This document shows, piece after piece, positions 34,481 through 44,600 of a DNA stretch of 64,000 nt. The stretch spans positions 2,336,501 to 2,400,500 of the forward strand of contig NZ_CP068985.1 of NCBI RefSeq assembly GCF_019397265.1, in the 5' to 3' direction. Origin of the DNA: Nonomuraea coxensis DSM 45129 (lineage in GTDB: Bacteria > Actinomycetota > Actinomycetes > Streptosporangiales > Streptosporangiaceae). Every line of letters begins with the position of its first letter. Within the stretch, counting starts at the first letter, position 1. Both the position numbers and the translations under genes were made by a program. The notes under the pieces were generated by a model. It was not told the origin of the DNA. It saw only the letters and a list, made by a program, of their open reading frames with translations, and ran no database searches.

Positions 34481-35872
34481 ATGAGACGACGACGGGCGGC
34501 GGCCCTCGCCGCGGCACTCCTGCTCCTCCTCCTCGGCACCGCGCCCCCCGCGCTCGCGGGCGCGCCGATCACCACCGCGATCTACACGGCCGACCCGGCC
34601 GCGCTGGTCGTGGGCGACACCCTGTACCTCTACACCGGCCACGACGAGGCCCCGACCGGCGGCACCAACTTCGTCATGCGCGACTGGCACGTCTTCACCT
34701 CCTCCGACGCCGCCACGTTCACCGACCAGGGCGCCAAGCTGGCCATCTCCAACTTCTCCTGGGCCGGCGCCGACGCCTGGGCCGGCGAGGTCGAGCGCGG
34801 CGCGGACGGCAAGTACTACTGGTACGTCCCCGTCAACGGCAACGGCGCCGGCTGGATGGACATCGGCGTCGCCGTCGGCGACACCCCGCTCGGCCCCTTC
34901 CGCGACGCCAAGGGCGGCCCGCTGGTCAGCGACAGCACCCCCAACTCCTCGCCGCTCAACATCGACCCCACCGTCTTCACCGACGACGACGGCCAGGTCT
35001 ACATGTACTGGGGCTCCTACTACGGCCTGCGCGCCGCCCGCCTCACCAGCACCATGACCTCGCTCAACGGCTCGGTCATCACCCCGAGCGGCGTGACGAA
35101 CTTCTGGGAGGCCCCCTGGATGTTCAAGCGCAACGGCGTCTACTACCTCGCCTACGCCGCCAACGACTCGGCCTGCTCCGCGCCCGGCTACGCCTGCATC
35201 CGCTACGCGACCGCGAGCAACCCGCTCGGCCCGTGGACGCACCGCGGCGTCGTGCTCGACCAGGTCACCTCGACCACCAACCACCCGGCGATCATCGAGT
35301 TCAAGGGCCAGTGGTACATGGTCTACCACAACGCCTCCAGCCCCGGCGGCGGCGACTTCCGCCGCTCGGTGACCATCGACAAGCTGTACTTCAACGCCGA
35401 CGGCACCATGCAGAAGGTCGTGCAGACCGGCGGCCCGGTCACGCCGGGCAACCTCGCCGCGAGCGCCACCGCCTCCACCTCGTACGTCTCCCCGTGGGAG
35501 ACCCTGGCCGCGATCAACGACGGTTACACCCCGGCGAACTCCGCCGACCGCGGCCACGGCGCGTACGGCAACTGGAACCACCAGGGCACCGAGTGGATCG
35601 AGTACCGCTGGCCCACCGCCCAGACGGTCTCCCGCTCCGAGGTCTACTGGTTCGACGACGACCAGGGCATCGACCTGCCCGCCTCCTGCCGGGTGCAGTA
35701 CTGGACCGGCAGCGCCTACGCCGACGTCCCCGGCCAGTCGGGCTGCGGCGTGGCCGCGAACACCTTCAACGCCACCGCCTTCCCCTCGATCAGCACCACC
35801 AGGCTCCGGCTCAACATCACCTCGCGCACCGGCTACTCGACCGGCGTCCTCGAATGGAGGGCCTTCTCGTGA
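34481..35872 (+). CDS. Secreted GH43 glycosidase with C-terminal discoidin-like domain
   Basis: The 463-residue protein has a signal peptide (cleavage near ALAGAP). A five-bladed GH43 propeller occupies ~27-315. The usual acids are visible: the base Asp in YTADPAALV, a second Asp in NIDPTVFTDDDG and the acid Glu in FWEAPWMFK. A discoidin-like sugar-binding module at ~325-463 closes with GVLEWRAF. GH43 enzymes remove arabinose or xylose from arabinan or xylan. It is the first gene behind a strong promoter with a LacI-type operator. Its GTGA overlap with the next gene shows they act together. Exact linkage specificity cannot be read. Confidence 0.88.
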   Translation: MRRRRAAALAAALLLLLLGTAPPALAGAPITTAIYTADPAALVVGDTLYLYTGHDEAPTGGTNFVMRDWHVFTSSDAATFTDQGAKLAISNFSWAGADAWAGEVERGADGKYYWYVPVNGNGAGWMDIGVAVGDTPLGPFRDAKGGPLVSDSTPNSSPLNIDPTVFTDDDGQVYMYWGSYYGLRAARLTSTMTSLNGSVITPSGVTNFWEAPWMFKRNGVYYLAYAANDSACSAPGYACIRYATASNPLGPWTHRGVVLDQVTSTTNHPAIIEFKGQWYMVYHNASSPGGGDFRRSVTIDKLYFNADGTMQKVVQTGGPVTPGNLAASATASTSYVSPWETLAAINDGYTPANSADRGHGAYGNWNHQGTEWIEYRWPTAQTVSRSEVYWFDDDQGIDLPASCRVQYWTGSAYADVPGQSGCGVAANTFNATAFPSISTTRLRLNITSRTGYSTGVLEWRAFS

Positions 35873-38800
35873 GACGTGTCCTGACCGCTCTCCTGCTGGT
35901 CGCGGGCCTGGTCGTGGCGGGCGCCCCGGCCCGGGCCGACCAGACCATCGGCTATCCGTCCTTCAGCGGCCCGGCCGTCCCGGCCCCGCCGGGCACGTAC
36001 ACGACCGGCAACGCGATGCGGGCCATCTACGACGCCGAGAGCTCCGGCACCGACTTCTGGATGGACCGGCTGCTCGCCCGCCCCGGCAACGACCCCGCGG
36101 GCACCTGGCTGATGACGCGCGGCCGGGCGCTGTTCATGAAGACGCACACCCCCGGCACGCTCGGCTTCGCCGGGCAGGTGGCGTACTGGGAGAGCATCAG
36201 CAACGCGAACGCGTTCACCGTCGTCGTCACCCCCGGCACCTTCACCGAGCAGGTGAGCTCCCGCCGGCAGGCGCCGAGCCACTGGAAGAGCCGGCACACC
36301 TCGGGCTCGGTGACGATCGACCAGACCAAGTTCATCACCGACAACAACGTGGCCGTCGCCAACCTCGCCATCACCAACGGCGGCTCCGCCTCGACCACGC
36401 TGCAGCTCCGCGCCACCTCGCCGTACGCGACCACGGGCAGCGGCAGCGAGCTGACCGGCCAGGTCAACGCCTACAACAACCTCACCACGCTCTACCCGAG
36501 GCTCACCGGCGACGGCTTCACGGTCTCCAGCGGCGGGCTCAACCGCTCCGTCACCGTCGCCGCCGGCGCCACCGTGACCGTCAAGGTCGTGATGGGCTTC
36601 GTCACCAGCGAGATCCCGGCCTCGCGCACCGAGTACGACGCCTACGCCGGCTACACGCCCGCGACCGCGTTCGCCACGCACGTGCGCGCGTACAACCGCT
36701 GGTGGGCCGACAACGTCCCCTACATCGACGTGCCCGAGCCCGGCATCAAGAAGAACATCTACTACCGCTGGTGGCTGATGCGCTACAACCACCTCGACGC
36801 GGACATACCCGGGCAGACCTTCCAGTTCCCGACGTCGATGGAGGGCGTGCTCGGCTACAACAACGCCATCGCGCTGACCCAGCCGATGCACATCGACGAC
36901 CTGAAGTACCTGCGCGACCCGGCCTACGCCTACGGCGCCTGGCTGAGCGTCGGACAGACCTCCAAGAACGGCCGTTTCCTCGACAACCCCGGCGACCCCG
37001 AGAACTGGTCCAACAGCTACACCCAGTACATCGCCGAGGCCGCGTGGAAGAGCTACCAGATCCACGGCGGCCAGCCCGGCATCGCCGCCAACCTCGCCCG
37101 CTACGCCGAGCAGGACGTCAAGGGCCAGCTCTCCTCCTACGACACCGACAACAACAAGCTCATCGAGTACGACTGGGGCGCGCTCACCGGCAACGACGCC
37201 GACGCCGTCTCCTTCCACTGGAAGCCCGGCCGGATGGACCGCGCCGAGGCCGCCTACCAGTACAGCGGCGCCCTCGCCGCCGCCCAGGCGTACGAGGCCA
37301 TCGGCAACACCGCCAAGGCCACCGAGATGCGCAACCTCGCCACCCAGATCCAGAACGCCATCGTCAGTGTGCTGTGGAACCCGGGCCGGCAGCTGTTCGA
37401 GCACCGGCTGAAGTCCACCAACGAGTGGGTGCCGTGGAAGGAGATCAACAACTACTACCCGTTCGCCGTCGGCGCGATCCCGAACACGGCGACGTACAAG
37501 CAGGCGCTGCGCCTGTTCGACGACCCCGCGCAGTACCCGATCTTCCCCTTCTACACCGCCAACCAGGCCGACAAGGCGGCCTCGGGCACCGGCAGCAACA
37601 ACTTCTCCACGATCAACTCGACCGTGCAGTTCCGCCTGCTCTCCTCGGTGCTGCGCAACTACCCGAACGAGTGGATCGACCCGACCTGGTACAAGAAGCT
37701 GCTCTACTGGAACGCCTGGGCCCAGTACGTCGGCGGCAACACCCAGTGGCCCGACGCCAACGAGTTCTGGGCCGACTGGAACGGCTCGTCCATCACCTAC
37801 CGCTCCTGGATCCACCACAACATTCTGGGCAGCAGCAACTGGACGGTGATCGAGGACGTCGCCGGCCTGCGCCCGCGCAACGACGCCAAGGTGGAGCTGT
37901 CGCCGATCAACATCGGCTGGTCCCACTTCACCGTCAACAACCTGCGCTACCGCGACGCCGACCTGACCATCGTCTGGGACGACCCGGCCGACGGCGTCGT
38001 CCGCTACCCGGGCGTGCCCCAGGGCTACTCGATCTACGTCAACGGCAGCCGCGCCGCCACCGTGTCGTCGCTGGTGCCGTTCACCTGGGACCCTGCCACC
38101 GGGGCCGTCACCACCTCCGGCACCGTCTCCTACAACGTCGCCGTGCCGGGGCTGCAGGCTCCCGCCCAGGTCAGCCACACCGGCGCCCGCATGGTCGACC
38201 TGCTCGCCAAGGCCGGCGTCGACCTGACCGCCGACCTCGCCAACCTCGCCGCCGGCGCCACCGCCACGGCCTCCACCACCGCCTCCGGCAGCACCACGGC
38301 CGGCGCCGTGGACGGCTACCCCGTCAACGAGCCGTTCTGGGGCGGCACCACGGCGGGCCAGGACTGGTACGAGCTCAACTTCGGCACCGCCCGCACCCTC
38401 AACGAGGTGCGGCTCTACTTGAAGGACAGCCGCCCGGCCAGCGCCACCTACCGGGCCCCGGCCTCCTACGACGTCCAGTACCACAACGGCAGCGCCTGGG
38501 TCAGCGTGCCCTCCCAGGCCAAGACCCCGGCCGCGCCGCGCGCCAACTACAACGTGGTGCGGTTCCCCGCCGTCACCGCGCAGCGGGTACGGGTGCTGAC
38601 CACGGCCGCGTCCGGCGCGCGGACCGGCCTCACCGAGATCAAGGTGCACAACCGTGGCGGCGTCCAGCCGCCGTCGAACCTGGCGACCTCCGCCACGGCG
38701 AGCGCGTCCTCCACCTCCTCCTGGGAGAGCGTGGCCGCGGTCAACGACGGGATCGACCCGCCGTCGTCGAACGACACCGTCAACCCGCGCTGGGGCTGCT

Positions 38801-39102
38801 GGCCGGAGACCGGGCAGCAGTGGGTGGACCTGGCCTGGTCCTCCTCGCGCACGCTCAACCGGGCCGAGGTGTACTTCTTCGACGACGACCAGGGCATCGA
38901 CATGCCGGCGTCGTGGAAGCTCCAGTACTGGAACGGCAGCGCGTACGCGGACGTGCCGGGCGCGTCGGCGTACACGCTGACCAAGAACGCCTACAACAGC
39001 GTGACCTTCACCGCGACCGGCACCACGCGGCTGCGGGTGCTGCTCACGGGCAACGGCTCCAGCAGCGTCGGGCTCCTGGAGGTGAAGGCGTACGGGCCCT
39101 GA
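35869..39102 (+). CDS. Large secreted (alpha/alpha)6-barrel glycosidase with two discoidin-like domains
   Basis: The 1,077-residue protein starts at GTG with GGAGG eight bases upstream and has a signal peptide (cleavage near APARAD). An N-terminal beta domain (~30-260) precedes a helical barrel at ~270-680. The barrel contains YYRWWLMRYNH, FPTSMEGVLGYNNA, WSNSYTQYIAEAAW and AVSFHWKPGRMDRAEA, a pattern of MGH1/GH63-like enzymes. Two discoidin-like modules follow (~795-925 and ~935-1077). The last shares FDDDQGIDMPAS with the module of the upstream GH43, suggesting duplication within the operon. The reaction is unknown, but partnership with GH43 suggests arabinose- or xylose-containing side chains. 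The catalytic acids are not identified with confidence. Confidence 0.75.
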   Translation: MRRVLTALLLVAGLVVAGAPARADQTIGYPSFSGPAVPAPPGTYTTGNAMRAIYDAESSGTDFWMDRLLARPGNDPAGTWLMTRGRALFMKTHTPGTLGFAGQVAYWESISNANAFTVVVTPGTFTEQVSSRRQAPSHWKSRHTSGSVTIDQTKFITDNNVAVANLAITNGGSASTTLQLRATSPYATTGSGSELTGQVNAYNNLTTLYPRLTGDGFTVSSGGLNRSVTVAAGATVTVKVVMGFVTSEIPASRTEYDAYAGYTPATAFATHVRAYNRWWADNVPYIDVPEPGIKKNIYYRWWLMRYNHLDADIPGQTFQFPTSMEGVLGYNNAIALTQPMHIDDLKYLRDPAYAYGAWLSVGQTSKNGRFLDNPGDPENWSNSYTQYIAEAAWKSYQIHGGQPGIAANLARYAEQDVKGQLSSYDTDNNKLIEYDWGALTGNDADAVSFHWKPGRMDRAEAAYQYSGALAAAQAYEAIGNTAKATEMRNLATQIQNAIVSVLWNPGRQLFEHRLKSTNEWVPWKEINNYYPFAVGAIPNTATYKQALRLFDDPAQYPIFPFYTANQADKAASGTGSNNFSTINSTVQFRLLSSVLRNYPNEWIDPTWYKKLLYWNAWAQYVGGNTQWPDANEFWADWNGSSITYRSWIHHNILGSSNWTVIEDVAGLRPRNDAKVELSPINIGWSHFTVNNLRYRDADLTIVWDDPADGVVRYPGVPQGYSIYVNGSRAATVSSLVPFTWDPATGAVTTSGTVSYNVAVPGLQAPAQVSHTGARMVDLLAKAGVDLTADLANLAAGATATASTTASGSTTAGAVDGYPVNEPFWGGTTAGQDWYELNFGTARTLNEVRLYLKDSRPASATYRAPASYDVQYHNGSAWVSVPSQAKTPAAPRANYNVVRFPAVTAQRVRVLTTAASGARTGLTEIKVHNRGGVQPPSNLATSATASASSTSSWESVAAVNDGIDPPSSNDTVNPRWGCWPETGQQWVDLAWSSSRTLNRAEVYFFDDDQGIDMPASWKLQYWNGSAYADVPGASAYTLTKNAYNSVTFTATGTTRLRVLLTGNGSSSVGLLEVKAYGP

Positions 39103-39117
39103 GCCCGCCCGGCCGGC

Positions 39118-39143
39118 GAGGGCCCGCCGCTCGGCGGGCCCTC
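39118..39143. terminator. Bidirectional hairpin between GH operon and pectinase gene
   Basis: GAGGGCCCGCC (39118-39128) and GGCGGGCCCTC (39133-39143) form a perfect 11-bp stem with a four-base loop. The hairpin sits six bases before the stop of the convergent pectinase gene, so it can terminate both transcripts. Confidence 0.8.
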
Positions 39144-39149
39144 CCGTTC

Positions 39150-41408
39150 CTACAACCGCCGCCCCGCGCCCGCGCTGGCCGGCACGAGCGCCTTGAGCGC
39201 CCTGGCCGGATGCTTGCGGCCGGTCAGAGCGGGCGTCCAGCCGGCGTCGGCGCCGAGCGCGGCACCGGTGGCCGCGTTGTAGGCCGCCACCAGGTCCGCC
39301 GGCCGGCCGTCCACGAGGTTGTCCCGCGCGGTGATCGCCGTGCCGCCGAAGACGGTCAGCACCTTCGCCGCCGGGACGCCGTCGAAGGCGTTGGCCTCGG
39401 CGTACACGCGGGAGCCGACGCCCACGCCGATGCTGTAGACGTGACCCGGGCCGCCGGTGACGTAGTTGTTGTAGACGTGCACCTGCCCGAAGCGCACCCG
39501 GGGCGTGCGCTGCCCGAGGCCCTCGAAGTGGTTGTGGTGCAGGGTGACCTTGAGCTTGTCCTCCTCGGCGTAGCGCGCCGGGTTGTCGGTGTTGCCGATC
39601 AGCATGACCTTGTCGTGGCCGCTGAGGTGGTTCCAGGACAGCGTCACGTAGGTGGAGCCGCGCACCACGTCGAGCAGCCCGTCGTGCACCTGGTACGGCC
39701 GGCCGAAGTACAGCGGCTGGCCGGAGTCGGGGTTGTCGCCGTCGTTCAGCGTGTTGTGGTCCAGCCAGACGTGCGTGGAGCCGGAGACCTCGACGTTGTC
39801 GAACGAGGCGTTCCAGTTGCCGTCCGCGCCGTCCGTCGGGTCCCACTGCGGGAAGCAGTCGGCGGTGTCGGTGATGGTGAGGTTGCGGACGATGACGTTG
39901 TCGGCGCCGCTGATCCGCAGGCCGAAGCTCTTCAGCGCGGCGTCGCGGCCCAGGCCGACCAGGGTGACGTTGGAGCCGATCGTGACGGTGACGTGCTCGG
40001 CCATCTTCGCGTACGACGCCTTGCGGGCCTCCTCCAGCGGGCCGGACGGCACGCTCGTCCTGCCCCACACCGCGGGGTCGTAGGCGGCGAGGTAGGCGTC
40101 CAGGCTGTAGCCGTCCACGGCGTAGTCGGCGCAGGTCAGCGTGCGGCCGGAGTCGTCGGTGTCGGCGTCGATGGCGCCCTTGACGTAGATGACGCGCGGC
40201 GTGTTGTCGGCCGGGTCGCCGAGCGCGGCCTTGAGCTGGGCGCGGGTGGTGACCACGTGCACGTTCTCGGGGCGGGCGGCCGAGCCGCCGGTGGTGCCCG
40301 TGGTCGCCGCGGCCCAGCCGTCGTTCGCGGGCAGCACCTGGCGGCCGAGGTCGCGCGGGCCGGGGCGCGGCGGCGTGCGCCGCACCGGGTTCCAGCCGTC
40401 CGCGCCCGCGAGGTACCGCTCCGGGGTGAAGGCGGCGGCCTGCGCGGGCGTCAGCTCCGGCCGGTCCGGGCCGGCCGCCGCGCCGGGGCCCTCGTTGCGG
40501 TACTCCGACAGGCGGGCGTCGCGCCAGCTCAGCCCGGACATGTCGGTCCAGGGGCTGCTCTTGACGTGCTGGCCCAGCCACGACTCGCGGACCAGCACCT
40601 GGCCGCGCGCCGTCGCCGAGCCGCCCGCCGGCCAGGGGCGGCCGAGGTGCACGCTGCCCGCGGGGGCGTCGCTGACCAGGTGACTGCGGTGAATGAGGAG
40701 GCCGTAGGGGTTGGCGAGCTCGGTGCTGGCGGCGGTGACGTAGCCGTTGTTGCCGGCGCTGCCCCGGTCGAGCGACCTGATCACGCAGTTGTCGAAGACG
40801 GCGGTGGCGCGGCCGAAGATGAAGTCGACGTCGCCCTCCACGTGGCAGTCGCGGAAGTACTGGCGGGCGGTCGTGCCGGCGGAGGCCGTGTTGGCGTAGA
40901 GGGTGTCCTGGTTGCCGATGAAACGCACGTTCTCGTAGACCTGGCGGTCGCCGGTGGTGCGGACGGCGACGGCCTGGCTGGGGCCGTTCGCGGCCTCGTC
41001 GTAGGCGTTCTCGAAGGTGAGGTTGCGGGCGGTGAAGTCGGGGGCGCTGATCACGTACGAGGCGCTGCCCGAGGTGCCGTACGGGCCCGAGCCGTCCGGT
41101 CTGGGCGTGGCGGCGGAGACGTCGAAGGTCAGCACCACCTCGCGCGGATCGCGGGTGTCCCCGACGAGGGAGATGTACGGCTTGTCGGCCGGGATGACGA
41201 CCTGCTGCCGGTAGGTGCCCCTGCGGACCAGGATCGTGACCGGGCGGGTGTTGCCCGAGGGGACGGCGTCCACCGCGGCCTGCACGGTGGTGTGGTCGCC
41301 GGTGCCGTCGGCGGCGACCACGATCGTTCCCCGTCCCGGGGCGCTCAGGGCTTCGGCGGGCGTGGCGGTGAGGGCCAGCAGCAGGGGGAGGAGTAACAGA
41401 AGTCGCAT
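39150..41408 (-). CDS. Secreted pectin methylesterase-pectate lyase fusion (CE8-PL1)
   Basis: The 752-residue protein has a signal peptide (MRLLLLLPLLLALTA). A CE8 pectin methylesterase domain spans ~25-350, with GNQDTLYA, DVDFIFGRA and LGRPW, including both catalytic Asp residues. After a linker comes a PL1 pectate lyase right-handed helix (~390-740) with VWLDHNTL, YVTLSWNHLSGHDK and RVRFGQVHVYNNY. The first half removes methyl groups from pectin, and the second cleaves the resulting polygalacturonate by beta-elimination with Ca2+. Fusing sequential steps in one chain is unusual. GAGG seven bases upstream fixes ATG at 41408. LacI-type operator cores lie in the divergent leader. Confidence 0.9.
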   Translation of the reverse strand: MRLLLLLPLLLALTATPAEALSAPGRGTIVVAADGTGDHTTVQAAVDAVPSGNTRPVTILVRRGTYRQQVVIPADKPYISLVGDTRDPREVVLTFDVSAATPRPDGSGPYGTSGSASYVISAPDFTARNLTFENAYDEAANGPSQAVAVRTTGDRQVYENVRFIGNQDTLYANTASAGTTARQYFRDCHVEGDVDFIFGRATAVFDNCVIRSLDRGSAGNNGYVTAASTELANPYGLLIHRSHLVSDAPAGSVHLGRPWPAGGSATARGQVLVRESWLGQHVKSSPWTDMSGLSWRDARLSEYRNEGPGAAAGPDRPELTPAQAAAFTPERYLAGADGWNPVRRTPPRPGPRDLGRQVLPANDGWAAATTGTTGGSAARPENVHVVTTRAQLKAALGDPADNTPRVIYVKGAIDADTDDSGRTLTCADYAVDGYSLDAYLAAYDPAVWGRTSVPSGPLEEARKASYAKMAEHVTVTIGSNVTLVGLGRDAALKSFGLRISGADNVIVRNLTITDTADCFPQWDPTDGADGNWNASFDNVEVSGSTHVWLDHNTLNDGDNPDSGQPLYFGRPYQVHDGLLDVVRGSTYVTLSWNHLSGHDKVMLIGNTDNPARYAEEDKLKVTLHHNHFEGLGQRTPRVRFGQVHVYNNYVTGGPGHVYSIGVGVGSRVYAEANAFDGVPAAKVLTVFGGTAITARDNLVDGRPADLVAAYNAATGAALGADAGWTPALTGRKHPARALKALVPASAGAGRRL

Positions 41409-41432
41409 GCGCAACCTCGCAGAGGGTGGTGC

Positions 41433-41523
41433 GGCAATCGGTTGCAAGAAACGTTCGCGTAACCCCGCTGGCACGTCAATGGATGCAGTAAAACTGCATG
41501 TTTGCTGCAACAAGCGATTGCAG
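41433..41523. promoter_or_regulatory. Operator cluster in the pectinase/xylanase divergent region
   Basis: Two sites share the palindromic core CAA-N-CG-N-TTG of LacI-family operators: CAATCGGTTG (41435-41444, within GCAATCGGTTGCAA) and CAAGCGATTG (41511-41520). The second is embedded in CTGCAA/TTGCAG arms (41505-41510, 41518-41523). A third inverted repeat, ATGCAG/CTGCAT (41483-41488, 41494-41499), lies between them. They sit just upstream of the xylanase promoter and in the pectinase leader, so one repressor could control both genes. Confidence 0.65.
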
Positions 41524-41528
41524 AAGTG

Positions 41529-41557
41529 TTGACCGCCCTGCCGTCCGGCTCTACAGT
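41529..41557 (+). promoter_or_regulatory. Promoter of the xylanase gene
   Basis: TTGACC (41529-41534) and TACAGT (41552-41557) are spaced by 17 bases, close to the vegetative consensus. An operator-like repeat ends five bases before the -35 box. Confidence 0.65.
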
Positions 41558-41602
41558 CCGCCTGCCGATTATCGGGAGATTTCTGAAACTTTCAGGAGCA
41601 CC

Positions 41603-44600
41603 GTGCGCACCCTCCTCCGGGCCCTGGTGGCCGCCGCCCTGTCCTGCCTCCTGCCCGTGCTGTCCCTGCCGGCCGCATCGCCCGCGCGGGCCGCCGCCGA
41701 CCACGTCTACGACTTCGAGGACGGCACCGCGCAGGGCTGGAGCCCGCGCGGCGACGGCGTCTCCGTGGCCGTCACGACCGAGGCCGCCCACGGCGGCGCC
41801 GCCTCGCTGCTCGTCACCGGCCGCACCGCGACCTGGCACGGGGCCTCGCTCGCCGCGCCGTTCGTCAAGGGCGTCACCTACCGGGTCAGCGCCCACGCCC
41901 GGCTCGCCGCCGGGCAGCCGGCCGCGACGATCGCGCTCACCGTGCAGCGCACCCCGGCCGGGGGCGAGACCACGTACGAACGGGTCGCCGCGGCCACCGT
42001 CACCGACGGCGCGTGGGTCCGCCTGGCGGGCACGTACCTGTTCACCGCCGACTCCACGGACCTGCAGCTCTACGCCGAGAGCGACGACGCCGCCGGCAGC
42101 TACCACCTCGACGACGTCGTGCTCGCCCCCCAGGGCGACCCCACCCGCGAGCCGGTCGCCGCCGACTTCGAGGACGGCACCACGCAGGACTGGTCGCCGC
42201 GTGCCTCCGCCGTCCTCGCCGCCACCACCGAGGCCGCCCACGGCGGCGCCAGGAGCCTCGCCGTCACCGGCCGCTCCGCCTCCTGGGACGGCCCGGCGCT
42301 CAACGTCCTCGGCCGCCTCGGCAAGGGCGACAGATACCAGCTGTCGGCGTGGGTCAGGCTCGGCGCCGGCGCGGACTCCGGCCGGCTCGGGCTGTCGATC
42401 GAGCGGCGCGCCGCAGGCACACCCAGCTACGAGCAGATCGTGCCGCCCACGGACGTGCCCGCGGGGGAGTGGGTACGGCTCGCGGGCACGTACACGCTGT
42501 CGCGTGACGTGGACTTCCTCAGCGTCTACCTCGAGTCCGACACCGGCACGTTCCCCTTCCACCTCGACGACTTCGCGCTGACCTACCTCCCGCCCAAGCC
42601 GATCCAGACCGACATCCCGGCGCTCAAGGACCGCGTGCCCTTCACCCTCGGCTCCGCGCTCACCCGCCCCGACACCTTCGGCGTCCACGGCGAGCTGCTG
42701 GCCAGGCACTTCAACGGCATCACCCCCGGCAACGAGCTGAAGTGGGACGCCACCGAGCCCCGCGAGGGCGAGTACGCCTTCGCCGACGCCGACGACCTCG
42801 TGGCCTTCGGCGAGCGCCACGGCATGACGATCCGCGGCCACACCCTCGCCTGGCACAGCCAGACCCCGTCCTGGGTGTTCGAGGGAGCCGACAAGCAGAC
42901 CCTGCTGACCCGCCTGGAGAACCACGTCCGCACCCTCGTCACCCGCTACAAGGGCAGGATCGCGGCCTGGGACGTCGTCAACGAGGTCGTGGACGAGAAC
43001 CAGCCCGACGGCCTGCGCCGCTCGCCCTGGTACGAGATCACCGGCCTCGACTTCATCCGCACCGCCTTCCGCGTCGCCCACGAGGCCGACCCGGACGCCA
43101 GGCTCTTCATCAACGACTACAACACCGAGTTCCCGCGCAAGCGCGAGGCCCTGTACGCGCTGGTCAAGCGGCTCAGGGCCGAGGGCGTGCCGATCCACGG
43201 CGTCGGCCACCAGCTCCACCTCAACATCGAGCAGCCGCCCGCCTCCTCCGTCGAGGACACCATCGAGCGCTTCGCCACGCTCGGCGTCGAGCAGCAGGTC
43301 ACCGAGCTCGACGTCAGCGTCTACACCGACTTCGTCTCCTCCTACCCCACCATCCCCGACGAGCTGATCGCCGAGCAGGGCCACCGCTACAAGGAGCTGT
43401 TCGACGTCTTCCGCCGGCAGGCCGCGCACCTCACCTCCGTCACCGTCTGGGGCGAGTCCGACGACGTGAGCTGGCTCAACACCTGGCCGATCACCCGGCT
43501 GAACGCGCCCCTGCTGTTCGACCGGGACCTCCAGGCCAAGCCCGCCTACTGGGGCGTGGCCGACCCGTCGAAGCTGCCGCCCCGGGTGCGCCGCCTGGAG
43601 GCGCCGGCCGGGGAGGTGGTCCTCGACGGCAAGCGCGACCAGCAGTGGGACCTGCTGCCGGACGCCCCGATCGCGCGCGTGGGCGAGGTGTCGGCCGGCT
43701 TCCAGGCCCGCACCACGGCCGCCGGCATGTACGTGCTCGCCGAGGTCGCCGACCGCAGCGTCTCCGCCGGCGACCGGGTGACGTTCACCGTGGACGGCGT
43801 CGCCAGGACCGTCACCCGGCAGGGCGGGCACAGGGCCGCGGCCCGGCCCACCCCCACCGGCTACCGCGTCGAGGCCCTGGTCCCCAAGGGCACGGACGTG
43901 GACGTCACCGTACGCGACGGCGGCACCGCCGTCTCCTGGACCGGCAAGGTCACCCCCGCGCCCGCCGTGAAGCTCACCACCGCCGCCCACCGCGCCCCCG
44001 TCCTCGACGGCGTCGCGGACCCGGCCTGGCGGGCCGCGCCCGAGATCCGCACCGGCACCTGGATCCAGGGCACGTCCGGGGCGAGCGCCACCGTACGGTC
44101 GCTGTGGCACGGATCCACGCTGTACGTGCTCGCCCAGGTCACCGACCCCGTGCTCAGCGAGGAGTCGCCGAACGCCTGGGAGCAGGACTCCGTCGAGATC
44201 TTCGTCGACCCCGGCAACGGCAAGACCAAGGGCTACACCGACGACGACGGGCAGTACCGGATCAGCTTCTCCGGCCGGCTCACCGTCGGCGGCACCTTCG
44301 ACGCGGCCGGCGTCAAGGACAACCTCAGGGCCGTGACCCGCACCGTCCCCGGCGGGTACGTCGTCGAGGCCGCCGTCGCGCTGCCGACCGCGCCGCTGCG
44401 GCCGGGCGCCCTGCTCGGCTTCGACGTGCAGGTCAACGACGCCACCGGCGCGGCCCGCACCGCCGCCGTCACCTGGAACGACGCCACCGGCCGGAGCTAC
44501 CTCGACACCAGCCACTGGGGGGGTGCTGAAGCTGACCTGACCCCTAGCTCGTCGCCGGGCAGGGGAGGGCGTAGGGGCGGCCGGGGACGTACTGCGCCCA

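Noticed and set aside
35833..40581. A 1,582-codon open frame on the minus strand opposite the glycosidase operon
   Set aside because: It mirrors genes with strong homology on the other strand and at its left end has only low-complexity Val/Asp/Arg/Gly content, typical of antisense frames in high-GC DNA. It also crosses the real pectinase gene.
41498..41602. Extended N-terminus of the xylanase in an upstream open frame
   Set aside because: The region holds the promoter and operators; the signal peptide starts at the GTG at 41603, which has AGGAG upstream.
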